60,958 nt of DNA. Origin: an uncultured bacterium. GTDB taxonomy: Bacteria; Bacillota_I; Bacilli_A; RF39; UBA660. The stretch covers positions 189,570 through 250,527 of the forward strand of contig CANSHI010000001.1 of assembly GCA_947646655.1 (NCBI GenBank), read 5' to 3'. This document shows positions 1 to 9,739 of the stretch, one piece after another (position 1 is the stretch's first letter; every line of letters begins with the position of its first letter). The translations under genes and the position numbers were made by a program. The notes beneath the pieces are model-generated. The model was given only the letters and a program-made list of their open reading frames with translations. It was not told where the DNA came from and did not search any database.

Positions 1-104
1 TCTCCCCCAGTTCTTTTAACAGTTTCGAGTATTTTACCGCAAGCTGTATCCAATAATCTGTGGTCATAAGCTTTTAGTCTAATACGAATCTTGTTATTTG
101 ACAT
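1..104 (-). CDS. rpsJ: Ribosomal protein uS10, N-terminal part (runs off the left edge)
   Basis: The 34 visible residues read [19 protein letters not shown] and continue to a [10 protein letters not shown] segment, the conserved N-terminus of 30S protein S10, a head-domain protein that also serves in antitermination as NusE. The start is taken at 104: the Shine-Dalgarno GGGAGGA (113-119) is 8 bases from this ATG but only 2 bases from the ATG at 110. In Bacillota rpsJ usually opens the long S10-spc-alpha operon, so the main ribosomal-protein cluster should lie to the left of the window. Confidence 0.95.
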   Translation of the reverse strand, partial: MSNNKIRIRLKAYDHRLLDTACGKILETVKRTGG

Positions 105-236
105 TTGCATGTCCTCCCTTCGTTTACATCTAGTATAAACTTGCTCCGTGTGAATTACCTGACTTATCCTCAATAAAATTCTTGCAACTTACCGAGGCGT
201 ATCAGCAACCTCGCACATCTAAGCAGTCAAACCACT
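105..236 (-). promoter_or_regulatory. Structured-looking 5' leader of rpsJ
   Basis: About 130 bases separate the rpsJ promoter from its start codon. The stretch is clearly more GC-rich than the neighbouring intergenic DNA (for example GCGAGGTTGCTGATACGCCT on the minus strand), which suggests a structured, conserved leader. S10 operons are often autoregulated by a ribosomal protein binding such a leader. No family assignment was possible by eye. Confidence 0.4.
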
Positions 237-240
237 TACC

Positions 241-269
241 ATTATAGCCGAACTTAAAGGCAAATGCAA
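241..269 (-). promoter_or_regulatory. Sigma-A type promoter of the rpsJ operon
   Basis: On the minus strand TTGCAT (269-264), a 17-base spacer and a perfect TATAAT (246-241). It lies about 135 bases upstream of the rpsJ start, leaving room for the leader. Confidence 0.75.
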
Positions 270-400
270 GTAGTTTTTGTAATTTTTTTTAATAAATTTT
301 TGCAAAATTTTTTTGAAAAGAAAAAAATGATAATAAACTTTAATTATTTAATATCACTCTGTTTATAAATTAATAATAATTTTCTTTAAAATTTAAAATT

Positions 401-1954
401 TTATATTGTTCTTTCATTTATTCCAATATATGGATCTTCCATAGTTCCTGATCCTACCATCGATTCTATAAATTCTTGTGAAAGGTTTATTACAGGAAGA
501 ACACTATAATTACTAGAAACGTTATTAGTGCTATAAAATTCATTTAAATTGGAAGTGAATACTGTAGATATACCATGTGCTACATCAAAAGGAGTCATAG
601 TCCAAAATCTTATATTTCTAAATAAATAATATTTTGTATTGTTATTGTCACCTCTATTACCTGCAAAAAATACTTCGTCTGAGGTAATTGTTGCTATAGG
701 ATATTTAAGAGAGCCATTACCAAGATTAGTATCTTGCACTGTAAAGGCATCATTTTTTTGAGAGCATTTTAATGTTAATGATAAACTCGTTTTCCAGCTG
801 TCATTAACATTTCTAGTTCTTTGCCATCCTCCATATATTGTTAAATTTTTTCCATATCCTAGAGCGGTATCTTGTTCAGAAGAGATTTTATACCATATAC
901 CTGCTGAAGGTGCTGTGCTTCGATCATTACAAAATATTTCATCTGCTAGGAAATTGCGCATTTCCATTGGAATATTGTTTTCATACCAACTATCTATAAC
1001 TTTTTTGATATTTGAGTCTTCAATATTTGATTGTGCCATGCTTTTTGAAGTACTGTTTTGGGTACCAGCTGGTCCATACATATATCCTACATACTTGGCA
1101 TCAGAATTGCCTATATTATAAGCACTATTTGAAATTACTCTATCATTACTAGTATCTTCATTACTATGAGCTTCAGTTCCATCATATATAATTCTTAAAG
1201 TTCCATCTCCGTTTACCCTTATAATTCTCCAATAAAATCCTGCGAACTTTACATAGTTATTTTTAACAGCTCCTCTGAAATAATAACTCGTACCATAATC
1301 GTCTGTTGTTTGGTAAACTCCTTCATCAGTAGTTGCTGCAATCGAAAAGTTTGGTTGTTCGTTTTCTGGATGTGCTGATGCTTTTATTTTTTTTACAATA
1401 TTTTCTTTACCTTCACTTATAGAAAAATTTGTGCTAAAAGTTGCTTGTAAATCGTCTGTTTGATTTATATTTTCTAAATAGTTGAGGGTTATATCCAGTT
1501 TGTAAAAATATTTTGTTTTTGATGGGATTTTTAAATTTGAAACTATTACTTGCTTTATTGGAGAATCACTAGTAAAAATATTTCTGTCCATTACAATAGT
1601 CTGATATTCCCCATTTTCAGTTTCTGAATATGATAATGTGAAAGTTAATGAGTTATGAGTATAAGTATTAATTAGGTTTTCAAAATTCAGATTTACAAAA
1701 GATTCTAGTGTGCCTGTGTTTTCAATAGTAAAAGTTTTAACTGCGGTTTCTCCAAAATTTAAGCTTTTACTAAAGCCCATATTTCCGTCAGAAAAGATTA
1801 AAGCTAATGTTGCAGTAGTTGTATTTATTTCTTCATTATGGGTTTCTCCTAATTGATTAATGAAAAATGAATATGATCTAATAAAAATTAGTAGCAAAAA
1901 TATGCATATTATACAGCTTACAATTACAATCTTTTTTGATATTGAATGATACAT
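401..1954 (-). CDS. Secreted surface protein, TasA-like N-terminal half plus FYWRII-type C-terminal domain
   Basis: 517 residues. A hydrophobic anchor (about 9-30) is followed by FFINQLG and a beta-rich region with NFGETAVKTFTIENTGT (about 66-82), as in the TasA/camelysin-like proteins processed by SipW-type signal peptidases. The second half has YYFRGAVKNNYVKFAGFYW, then NGDGTLRIIYDG, an FWTMTP segment and an SGTMEDPY tail. The same order occurs in the proteins at 47600-49177, 49191-50759 and 56848-58779. The tail resembles the C-type-lectin-like DUF6273 pattern (W-x-x-SP, then a V-x-x-x-G segment, then PVINL); that link is tentative. It has its own Shine-Dalgarno (GAAAGG) and stands alone, far from the main surface locus. 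Function in adhesion or a surface fibre is inferred. Confidence 0.75.
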   Translation of the reverse strand: MYHSISKKIVIVSCIICIFLLLIFIRSYSFFINQLGETHNEEINTTTATLALIFSDGNMGFSKSLNFGETAVKTFTIENTGTLESFVNLNFENLINTYTHNSLTFTLSYSETENGEYQTIVMDRNIFTSDSPIKQVIVSNLKIPSKTKYFYKLDITLNYLENINQTDDLQATFSTNFSISEGKENIVKKIKASAHPENEQPNFSIAATTDEGVYQTTDDYGTSYYFRGAVKNNYVKFAGFYWRIIRVNGDGTLRIIYDGTEAHSNEDTSNDRVISNSAYNIGNSDAKYVGYMYGPAGTQNSTSKSMAQSNIEDSNIKKVIDSWYENNIPMEMRNFLADEIFCNDRSTAPSAGIWYKISSEQDTALGYGKNLTIYGGWQRTRNVNDSWKTSLSLTLKCSQKNDAFTVQDTNLGNGSLKYPIATITSDEVFFAGNRGDNNNTKYYLFRNIRFWTMTPFDVAHGISTVFTSNLNEFYSTNNVSSNYSVLPVINLSQEFIESMVGSGTMEDPYIGINERTI

Positions 1955-2057
1955 ATTGTTTTACCTTTCTTTAAGTATTATTGAGAATATGATATCATTT
2001 ATGATTATAAAAATCTAGCTTTTATTTTAACCGTCTACTAAATATTTATAGATAAGT

Positions 2058-2930
2058 TTATTTGTTTGAACTTTTTTTTCCAAATTTTAGAATTTTGCTT
2101 TGATTAGTTTGTAAGCCTAAAAATTGTGGAATATCTTTTAAAGGGATGGCATCGTCATAAAAATCTTTTCTTTGCTGATCAGATAAATCTGTGAATAAAC
2201 AAAACACATTATTTCCAAACTCTGTATTTCCTGCGAATAAATCAGACCAGTGACAATTCCAACAAACTACAATCGGTTCTATAGAAGGTTTATTTTGTTT
2301 TAATTTAATCGTATAAGCATAAATACCATCACTAGGTAATAAGCGACCAACAACGGGTACTAATAATGTCTCTCCATCAACAAAAATCTTTACATGACTA
2401 TTATCATAAATTCCCGATGTGGATTCCTTTTTATGTGTGATTTCACTCAATGTGTTTGCCATGTGTGAAAGACTTTCTTGTATTTCAAAAGGCAAATCGG
2501 ATAGTTTACACCATAGCTTGTTTTGATCTTGAGCTTTTTTCCATGAACCTGTACTTAAAATGAAGCTTTTTAAAATTTTGTTACCTTTTTCATCATAAAT
2601 TGTTGTTGTTAAGTGTTCGATGACTTCTTCTGATAAGTCTTCGAGTTTACAGAGTAAATCTTTACTTCGAATTAGCTCTTTTGTTCGTGTACTTGCGATG
2701 TACCTTTTTAAAATTCCTTTTTCTAAATAGTAAATTTTGGAAACAGACTGGCGTACTTCTAGTGGTAAAGCGGATAGTTTACATAACATAGAGTTCTTAT
2801 TAGAACTTATTTTACACTGTTTTAATACGCCATTTTTACATATAAATAATCTGAATTTTAAAGCGGATGTTCCTAAATATCTAGCGTTTATAAATAATTC
2901 CTGGTTAATATCTTTTTTCATTTGTATCAT
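2058..2930 (-). CDS. Unknown protein with three internal repeats
   Basis: 290 residues, no recognised family, no signal peptide. Residues about 40-160 hold three diverged repeats of about 45 residues, each with a motif of the form (M/L/W)CKLxxL followed by a helix: MLCKLSALPLEVRQSV, LLCKLEDLSEEVIEHL, LWCKLSDLPFEIQESL. The C-terminal part has a WNCHW pair of cysteine and histidine. The gene overlaps the 3' end of the upstream metallopeptidase-like gene by 26 bases, so the two are co-translated. An ATG three codons downstream (2921) is better spaced from the weak Shine-Dalgarno and may be the true start. Confidence 0.65.
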   Translation of the reverse strand: MIQMKKDINQELFINARYLGTSALKFRLFICKNGVLKQCKISSNKNSMLCKLSALPLEVRQSVSKIYYLEKGILKRYIASTRTKELIRSKDLLCKLEDLSEEVIEHLTTTIYDEKGNKILKSFILSTGSWKKAQDQNKLWCKLSDLPFEIQESLSHMANTLSEITHKKESTSGIYDNSHVKIFVDGETLLVPVVGRLLPSDGIYAYTIKLKQNKPSIEPIVVCWNCHWSDLFAGNTEFGNNVFCLFTDLSDQQRKDFYDDAIPLKDIPQFLGLQTNQSKILKFGKKSSNK

Positions 2931-4452
2931 TCTTTCTATTATATGTTATTAATCTATTCTCTTCGGTTATCAAATATTCTTGGCCTTTATCTGTATATAC
3001 TTTAACACCTCGATGTTCTTTTTTAAATCGTTTTCCAACATATCCTTTTGGTTCAACAAAATATATTTGACCATTAAAATATGTGTCTAAAGTATTGTCG
3101 ATTTCTTCAGTAGAGAAAATGCTTGAATAAAGATAAGACATCGCGATTAAGTCTGAGTCTATGCCATATCCAAATTTAGCTCGATAAAATTTATCTAATA
3201 AAGTATATATATGTCTAGTCATCTGAAATAATTTTTCATAGTCTCGTTCTTTAACTAATATATCGAGTTCTTTAAATGATCTATAAAAATCGTATATATC
3301 TTCTAAAGGTATATTTAATGATGATAAATAATTTGTGATGTAGTAACTATCGGTTTTAAATTTATAGTTTTTGATAGTTTCTTCATCAAGTATTTCACAT
3401 AAAACATAAGTAGGAGGCATATATAATTGATAAGCTTTTACAAATTCGTCAGTTGTAAAATAACTTACATATTCTCGTAAAACTAATTCGTTAAAAGTTT
3501 CATACAATAATTCATTATTACTTACAACTGTTACTTGGGAGTCTGAAAGGTTTGCAAGCCATCCGTAGTCATCTAGAGCATGTTGCAGTTCGTGTGCTAA
3601 TACGATTTTATTTGAAGTTTGAAAGTTTTTTGTAGGATAAGATTCAAATGGTATGAGATCGATTTGATATTTTTTATTCCCTACTACGTGATATTTTCCA
3701 ACAGTGCCATGATTAGATTCAGTTTCTGAAACACAATAGTTAATTTTTAGATTACGCATATGCCTTTTTACAGTTTCAAAATTAATAACGTCTATATTTT
3801 CATCAAGTATAGTTTTAATTTTTTTACAAAATTCTTTTTCATCTTCTGTTAAATTAGAATTACCATCGATGATGTCTTCTATTTCGTGAAAATCGTATTT
3901 CTGTTTAGAGGAAAAATGTTCGACTCTTATTTTATCCATGTGGTAATCTGCTACAAATTCAGGATAATTTGAAGGGATGTGGGGAAGTGTATAGAGTGTC
4001 ATCTTAAGTGATAAGCTTACTGCTAAAATAATACCGCTTACTTTTAAAATGACATGAGCTTTGTGTAGTATATCGGCTAAACGATGTTCTTCTTCGTCAG
4101 AGAAATTATCATTTAAAAAACTGTTTTGATTATTAAAAATATAGTTAAGTTCTTTTATGGCTTCAATTTCGTCTTTAGAATTAGTATTACTTAAAAACGA
4201 ATATAATCCATTTTTCTTGTTTACTAAAGTTTTAAAAGTCATGGAACGATACGTAGTATTAGATAAGAGAATGTAATCTTCTTTTTTGCCTACTAATAAA
4301 CTATATACTGTTTTTATTAAAGCTTCTTCTTTAGGACTTAATTTAGTACGAACTTCATCTAGTTCTTTAATACTAAATAAAATACCTTGTTCATCTTTAC
4401 TTATTATATATTCTTTATTTTCAAAATTAAATTTTATTATTTCTTCGATCAT
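2905..4452 (-). CDS. Membrane protein with HExxH metallopeptidase-like motif
   Basis: 515 residues. One hydrophobic segment (about 132-155, GIILAVSLSLKMTLYTL) separates an N-terminal cytoplasm-like part from a larger C-terminal part. HELQHALDD lies near residue 287, the zinc-binding HExxH signature of metallopeptidases; a third ligand was not identified with confidence. The rest matches no family I recognise. Shine-Dalgarno GAAGG precedes the ATG. The overlapping downstream gene (2058-2930) suggests a two-protein unit. Proteolytic activity is inferred from the motif only. Confidence 0.65.
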   Translation of the reverse strand: MIEEIIKFNFENKEYIISKDEQGILFSIKELDEVRTKLSPKEEALIKTVYSLLVGKKEDYILLSNTTYRSMTFKTLVNKKNGLYSFLSNTNSKDEIEAIKELNYIFNNQNSFLNDNFSDEEEHRLADILHKAHVILKVSGIILAVSLSLKMTLYTLPHIPSNYPEFVADYHMDKIRVEHFSSKQKYDFHEIEDIIDGNSNLTEDEKEFCKKIKTILDENIDVINFETVKRHMRNLKINYCVSETESNHGTVGKYHVVGNKKYQIDLIPFESYPTKNFQTSNKIVLAHELQHALDDYGWLANLSDSQVTVVSNNELLYETFNELVLREYVSYFTTDEFVKAYQLYMPPTYVLCEILDEETIKNYKFKTDSYYITNYLSSLNIPLEDIYDFYRSFKELDILVKERDYEKLFQMTRHIYTLLDKFYRAKFGYGIDSDLIAMSYLYSSIFSTEEIDNTLDTYFNGQIYFVEPKGYVGKRFKKEHRGVKVYTDKGQEYLITEENRLITYNRKNDTNEKRY

Positions 4453-4502
4453 TGAAATTTACCTTCTTTTTGTGAGTTGAATGCTATTATAACATAGAGA
4501 GA

Positions 4503-4530
4503 AAAGAAAACGTACATTAAAATACGTCTT
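4503..4530 (-). terminator. Candidate terminator of ileS
   Basis: On the minus strand AGACGTA, a loop of about 8 bases, TACGTTT and a T-rich tract, just after the ileS stop (TAG). Confidence 0.55.
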
Positions 4531-4548
4531 CTTATCATTTACTTTACA

Positions 4549-7266
4549 CTACTTCAAAATATTTTTACATCTCATACATAATCCGTCTTGAGTTTTTTCA
4601 ACATAGTTCCAGCATCTTTCACACTTTTCGCCAGAAACTTTATTTACTTTAACTTCGATATGGGAAATTAATGGCAATTTATCTTCTACAAGTTTTACAT
4701 CTGATACGATGAATAATTGTTTTAAATAAGGATTTAATTCTTCTAAAATATTTTTATATTCTCCTTCGGCATGAATAGAGATCTCTGCTTCTAGACTAGA
4801 ACCAATCAATTTATTCGCCCTTTCCTCTTCTAAAACTTTGTTGACGTCTTCTTTAATTTGGAAAAAAGTCTCGAATTTTTTTAGTATTGTATCTGAGTTT
4901 TCATATTTTAATATTGCTGGCATATTTTCGAGATGTACACTCTTTTCACCAACTTGCATATAGCTGTATACTTCTTCGGATGTATATGGAAGAAGTGGCG
5001 CTAAAAGTCTTATTAAGTTATAAAGTACATTCCACAATACTGTTTGGACACTTCTTCTTGAAAGAGCATCTTCTTTTTCTATATATAAGATGTCTTTAGT
5101 GAAGTCTAAGTAAAAGTTCGATAAATCAAAAGATACAAAATTATTAGTAAGTTTATATACTTCTTGAAAATTGTATTTGTCGTAAGACTCTTGAACTTTT
5201 TTAGTGTACTCATTTAGTTTAATCATCATGTATTGATCATATGGTAGCATGTTTCCGAAATCGATTTGGTCTTTTTCGATATCAAAATCGTTTAAGTTAC
5301 CTAATATGAATTTATATGTGTTGCGAATTTTACGATATGATTCTTTTACTTGTTTAATAATTTCATCGCTGATGGCAACATCTTCAGTGTAATCGACACT
5401 TGCACACCAAAGTCGTAAAATGTCTGCTCCGTGAAGGGAAATGAGTTTTAGGGGATCGATCGTATTACCGATACTTTTACTCATTTTTTGTCCTTTACCG
5501 TCTAAAGTGAATCCATGAGATATAACAGTCTTATATGGTGCTTTACCATATAGAGCTACACCTGTAATTAAGGAAGAGTTGAACCAGCCCCTATATTGAT
5601 CTGATCCTTCAAAGTATACGTCTGCTGGGTAGGAAAGACCACGATCTACTAGTACACCTGTATGGCTAGAGCCTGAGTCGAACCAAACGTCCATGATGTC
5701 GGTTTCTTTTTTAAAGTTTCCATTAGGGCTAGCGGGATTTTTATAACCTTCTGGAAGTAAATCTTTGGCTTTTCTCTCAAACCAAACATTGCTACCATAC
5801 TTTTTGAAGAGGTCTGCTACGTGCATAATAATGTCGTAATCTAATATTTCAGAACCGTCTTCGTTATAGAAAATTGGTATAGGTACTCCCCATGCTCTTT
5901 GGCGCGAAATGCACCAATCTCCCCTATCTCTGATCATATTATAAAGACGTGTTTTTCCCCATTCAGGATGCCAAATAATATTGTTTTCTATTTCATGTAG
6001 TATGTCTTCGCGAATCGAATCGATCGAACAAAACCATTGACTAGTAGCACGAAATATAACTGGCTTTTTTGTTCTCCAATCGTGAGGATATGAGTGAGTT
6101 ATCCATTTTAGTTTTATTAGAACGCCTAACTGTTCTAGTTTCATTCCGATAGCTTTATTGGCATCTTCAAAATACATGCCTGCAAATTCTTCGCCTGATT
6201 CTTTGTTCAGTTTGCCATCGTCATCCACTCCAAAGACCATGTCAAGACCAAATTTTTTACCAATTTCAAAGTCGTCTTGTCCATAGCTAGGTGCTGTGTG
6301 AACGAGACCTGTTCCGGAATCTAATGTGACGTGATCACCATAAACTACTTTTCCTGTTCGAGTGCCAAAGACGTGATCGTATTCTAAACCGACGATTTCT
6401 TTTCCTTTAAATGTTTTAACTTTTTCGACGTTTTGCCATTCAAATAGCTCTGTTAGACTTTCGAGTAAGTCTTTTGCAACGACGTAAAATTTGTCTCCTA
6501 CTTTAACTTTTATATAGTCAAAAGATTCATTTACACATATACCAGTGTTTCCTGGAATAGTCCAAGGTGTTGTCGTCCATATTACAAGATTATCACCTGA
6601 GTCTAAAACGTCATTGCCGTCTTTAATCGGAAATGCCACATATATTGAAGCATCTTTTCTATCTTTGTATTCAATTTCTGCTTCTGCAAGAGCTGATTCA
6701 GAACTAGGACTCCAGTAAACTGGTTTCATTCCTTTAAAGATTAAACCCTTTTTTACCATTTCTCCAAATACTTTAATTTGGCTAGCTTCAAATTCTTTTT
6801 GATATGTAATGTAAGAATGGTCCCAATCTGCTAAAACGTTTAGTTTCTTAAAACCTTCCATCTGTTTTTTGACTTGACCTTCTGCAAATTCTTTACATAA
6901 TTTTCTAAATTCTAATTTACTCATACTTTTACGATCGATGCCCGAATTAGTAACCGCTTGCTCAGTTGGAAGTCCATGTGTATCCCAGCCTGGAATAATT
7001 GTAACGTTGTAACCTTTCATCGCCTTATACCTGTTTATAAAATCTTTGATCGTTTTATTTAAAGAATGGCCGACATGAATATCACCGTTCGCGTAAGGTG
7101 GCCCATCGTGTAATACAAATGGTACACCATCTTTATTTTTTTCTTTACGAAGATTGTAGAGATCCATTTCTTCCCATTTTTGTCTTTGTAATACCTCATT
7201 TTCAGGTAGGTTGCCTCTCATTGGAAATTCAGTGTTTGGCATTTTTAATGTGTCTTTGTAATCCAT
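4549..7266 (-). CDS. ileS: Isoleucyl-tRNA synthetase
   Basis: 905 residues, full length for a bacterial class I IleRS. It charges tRNA-Ile with isoleucine and edits valine. HIGH motif as HVGH (64-67), class I WTTTPWTIPGN in the editing (CP1) domain, KMSKS near 594, and a C-terminal zinc finger (CERCW and CMRC near 883-900), the layout of the usual bacterial enzyme. It stands alone behind its own promoter and a T-box leader, so expression should rise when tRNA-Ile is uncharged. Confidence 0.98.
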   Translation of the reverse strand: MDYKDTLKMPNTEFPMRGNLPENEVLQRQKWEEMDLYNLRKEKNKDGVPFVLHDGPPYANGDIHVGHSLNKTIKDFINRYKAMKGYNVTIIPGWDTHGLPTEQAVTNSGIDRKSMSKLEFRKLCKEFAEGQVKKQMEGFKKLNVLADWDHSYITYQKEFEASQIKVFGEMVKKGLIFKGMKPVYWSPSSESALAEAEIEYKDRKDASIYVAFPIKDGNDVLDSGDNLVIWTTTPWTIPGNTGICVNESFDYIKVKVGDKFYVVAKDLLESLTELFEWQNVEKVKTFKGKEIVGLEYDHVFGTRTGKVVYGDHVTLDSGTGLVHTAPSYGQDDFEIGKKFGLDMVFGVDDDGKLNKESGEEFAGMYFEDANKAIGMKLEQLGVLIKLKWITHSYPHDWRTKKPVIFRATSQWFCSIDSIREDILHEIENNIIWHPEWGKTRLYNMIRDRGDWCISRQRAWGVPIPIFYNEDGSEILDYDIIMHVADLFKKYGSNVWFERKAKDLLPEGYKNPASPNGNFKKETDIMDVWFDSGSSHTGVLVDRGLSYPADVYFEGSDQYRGWFNSSLITGVALYGKAPYKTVISHGFTLDGKGQKMSKSIGNTIDPLKLISLHGADILRLWCASVDYTEDVAISDEIIKQVKESYRKIRNTYKFILGNLNDFDIEKDQIDFGNMLPYDQYMMIKLNEYTKKVQESYDKYNFQEVYKLTNNFVSFDLSNFYLDFTKDILYIEKEDALSRRSVQTVLWNVLYNLIRLLAPLLPYTSEEVYSYMQVGEKSVHLENMPAILKYENSDTILKKFETFFQIKEDVNKVLEEERANKLIGSSLEAEISIHAEGEYKNILEELNPYLKQLFIVSDVKLVEDKLPLISHIEVKVNKVSGEKCERCWNYVEKTQDGLCMRCKNILK

Positions 7267-7284
7267 AAATTTTTCCTTCTTTCT

Positions 7285-7515
7285 AATAAAAAAAGTTTAC
7301 AAACTAAAGGACGAGCTAGACCCGTGGTACCACCTTAATTCGTAAACTTTTAACATTTACCTTATTACCTTTTAACGTTAGGTTCACGGCTTATCTTAAA
7401 ATATTCAGATAAGCACATCAGAAGTGATTTTCTTATAAATCATATTTAGTCACTCGCACCAATTGTGACATTCTCTTAAAACTTCTTTATAAGACGTCTT
7501 CCTCATCTGTTTTAA
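7285..7515 (-). promoter_or_regulatory. T-box riboswitch upstream of ileS
   Basis: The minus strand carries the T-box core AAGGTGGTACCACGGG (around 7320-7336), followed by a GC-rich stretch and a terminator formed by AAGTTTAC (7345-7352) and GTAAACTT (near 7292-7299) with a T run. Upstream lies a long structured stem I region with GGTGCGAGTGAC. Uncharged tRNA pairing to the T-box favours the antiterminator. I could not place the specifier codon with certainty; an Ile codon (ATT or ATC) is expected. Confidence 0.92.
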
Positions 7516-7522
7516 TAACTCG

Positions 7523-7552
7523 ATTATATAACAAAACGAAAACTCTTGTCAA
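7523..7552 (-). promoter_or_regulatory. Promoter of the ileS T-box transcript
   Basis: Perfect TTGACA (7552-7547) and TATAAT (7528-7523) on the minus strand with an 18-base spacer. The -35 box overlaps the TGA stop codon of the upstream gene (7549-7551). Confidence 0.85.
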
Positions 7553-8394
7553 GGTGTGTTTATTCGTTTGTGCTTAAGTTTTTTTTCTGTTATTTTTTCA
7601 TTTAGATATGTAATTTTTCTTTTTATTTCACTTAAAGATTTTTTTCTTTGGTAACTGTCTAAAAGTTCTTCAAATAATACCATAAGATCGGCATAGCTCA
7701 AGCTATTTACTTCACTTTCTAGGCGTTTTAGATGACTATCTATTTCAATCAGATCGAGAAAAGTCTCTTCAAGCTTTTTATGCATAGCAATAATTATTTG
7801 GTCTAAACCAATGCAATCTTTTTCGATCGCATAAAAGAAGTAATTTATTTTTATACGTTCGATGTAAGTTTCCGTTCTATCGTTATATATGGCATAAGAT
7901 TTATAAATCCCAGTCTCTTCATCGATTCTTCTTTTTAGTTGATATTTTTTGCTATATTTAAGTTTTATTTTTTCTAGCTGCGATATGAAATCTTTATAAT
8001 TTACTTCGTAATCTATTTCTTCTTGTACGATATCATCTTTTAAACCATATTTTTTAAAATAGTCAGCTTTAATCCTTATAAAAATTTCATTTATTGTATC
8101 TATGGCAAAGTTATAAACTTCGTCCATGGAGGACTTAGAATCCCAAGTATCTATTTGATCTATAAACGATCTTAAAATTTGAACGAAAACAGCTTTATAC
8201 GCACTTTCATATGAACCTTGGATTTTTTCAGCTAATTTAATTATCAATTTTAGTTTATAATCAATAAAATCGAATGGTTGGTCAGTTTTATAATTGCGAT
8301 AAGAAGTTTGTCTCTTATGTTCATCGTTTTTTCTCGATGTAGGCTTTTTAAAATCTTGATTAGGTGTTATTGTTTGTTCTTCTTGTCTAGTCAT
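7549..8394 (-). CDS. Unknown charged, helical cytoplasmic protein
   Basis: 281 residues, rich in Lys, Glu and Ile, with no signal peptide or membrane segment. The first 35 residues are polar and low-complexity; the rest is predicted by eye to be helical and coiled-coil-prone, ending in a basic tail. No family recognised. The start has a good Shine-Dalgarno (AAAGGA). It ends with TGA inside the ileS promoter. Confidence 0.6.
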   Translation of the reverse strand: MTRQEEQTITPNQDFKKPTSRKNDEHKRQTSYRNYKTDQPFDFIDYKLKLIIKLAEKIQGSYESAYKAVFVQILRSFIDQIDTWDSKSSMDEVYNFAIDTINEIFIRIKADYFKKYGLKDDIVQEEIDYEVNYKDFISQLEKIKLKYSKKYQLKRRIDEETGIYKSYAIYNDRTETYIERIKINYFFYAIEKDCIGLDQIIIAMHKKLEETFLDLIEIDSHLKRLESEVNSLSYADLMVLFEELLDSYQRKKSLSEIKRKITYLNEKITEKKLKHKRINTP

Positions 8395-8419
8395 GTAAAT
8401 CGTCCTTTTAATAGGTTTT

Positions 8420-8446
8420 ATTATATTCTTTTTTTTAGGATGTCAA
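8420..8446 (-). promoter_or_regulatory. Possible promoter of the gene at 7549-8394
   Basis: TTGACA (8446-8441) and TATAAT (8425-8420) on the minus strand, but with a short 15-base spacer containing an A8 run. Activity may be weak or depend on run length. Confidence 0.45.
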
Positions 8447-8464
8447 TATTTTTAAACTTTTTGT

Positions 8465-9721
8465 TTATACTTTCAAGTCAGTTTTATTATGTAAAATGAG
8501 TTCTGATTTATCACTAAGTGGGCTAAGTAAAAAAGATCTATATAGTTCTATAATCGCGGGATTTTCATGAGCAAAATTTATATTATTTTTAGTTTCTTCA
8601 ATAGTTTTTGTGCGTGCTGCTATTTTGGCTTTACTTTCTATTTTACTTGTAAATGGTTGTCCTCCTCCCCCTACACAGCCACCTATACAGTTCATAACTT
8701 CAATGAAGTCGAAGTCATCTAAACGATCAACTATATTTTCTAAATTTTTAATTCCATTTATGACAGCGATGCGGATGTTTTTGCTACCAAGTTTAAATGA
8801 AGCTTCTTTGATATTTTCTTCACCTTCTATATAAAACTCTTTTTCTTTGGGATTTTTTCCTGTAAGCAAATAGAATGCTGTAGAGAGACTAGAAGACATA
8901 ACTCCTCCACTAATTCCAAATTCTAGAGCACTTTTGCTACCTTTATTCAGCAATGGGTCAAAAGAAGACGGTTTTAAGTTGTCTATATCGATTTGGCATT
9001 CTTTAATCATCATTATGAGTTCTCGTGTCGTTAAACAGAAGTCGGTATCGTTGCTCTTTAATTCCCATTTTTTCGCTGTACAAGGTACGATTGCTACAGA
9101 TATTATTTCTTCTTCGATATTGTTCATTTCTTTAAAATAAGTTTTAATTAATGAACTCATAATAGCAATTGGACTTTTAGTCGTACTTAGATTGTTTTGT
9201 AGTTCTGGGTGAAAAAGATTCATGTATCGAACCCAAGATGGGCAACATGATGTGAACATGGGCAATGAACCACCATGAATTAATCGTGAAATAAGTTCAC
9301 TAGCTTCTTCCATAACTGTTACATCTGCCCCAAAGGTTGCATCAAAAACGTAAGTAAATCCCATTTTTCTTAATATCGAAGGAAGTAGATCAACCATGTT
9401 GATGCCATCTGTTTTCATAAGTGCTTCTCCTACTGAAACACGTATCGCAGGTGCTATAGAAATGGCTACTCTTTTATTGCCATCTCTTATTAAGTTTAAT
9501 ACTTTTTTATAGTGAAAGTGTTCTTTTAAGGCTCCCATTGGACAATTCATTATACAAGCCCCACAGTAAAGACAGTATTCTTTTAGTTTGGGATCACTTC
9601 GATCCATATTTGTCAGTTCTTTACAAGTGTTTAAGCAAGCTCCACAGTTAACACAACTTTCTTCTATTCTTTGAATGCTCGGATTAAATTCATCTATATA
9701 TACTCTATTTTGATCTTTCAT
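8465..9721 (-). CDS. [FeFe]-hydrogenase-like iron-sulfur protein
   Basis: 418 residues. Two N-terminal 4Fe-4S ferredoxin clusters (CVNCGACLNTC, then CLYCGACIMNC) lead into the H-cluster domain with all three signatures: L1 TSCCPSW, L2 VPCTAKKWE, L3 EVMNCIGGCVGGGGQP. These hold the four cysteines that bind the H cluster. L2 has Val where Met is usual, and L3 has MNCIGGC rather than MACPGGC, so the active-site pocket differs. Such enzymes reduce protons or oxidise hydrogen with ferredoxin; sensory members also exist. No maturase (HydE/F/G) or partner subunit lies nearby. The start is set at 9721 by the Shine-Dalgarno AAGGTGG. Confidence 0.88.
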   Translation of the reverse strand: MKDQNRVYIDEFNPSIQRIEESCVNCGACLNTCKELTNMDRSDPKLKEYCLYCGACIMNCPMGALKEHFHYKKVLNLIRDGNKRVAISIAPAIRVSVGEALMKTDGINMVDLLPSILRKMGFTYVFDATFGADVTVMEEASELISRLIHGGSLPMFTSCCPSWVRYMNLFHPELQNNLSTTKSPIAIMSSLIKTYFKEMNNIEEEIISVAIVPCTAKKWELKSNDTDFCLTTRELIMMIKECQIDIDNLKPSSFDPLLNKGSKSALEFGISGGVMSSSLSTAFYLLTGKNPKEKEFYIEGEENIKEASFKLGSKNIRIAVINGIKNLENIVDRLDDFDFIEVMNCIGGCVGGGGQPFTSKIESKAKIAARTKTIEETKNNINFAHENPAIIELYRSFLLSPLSDKSELILHNKTDLKV

Positions 9722-9739
9722 TAGTACCACCTTAATTTA

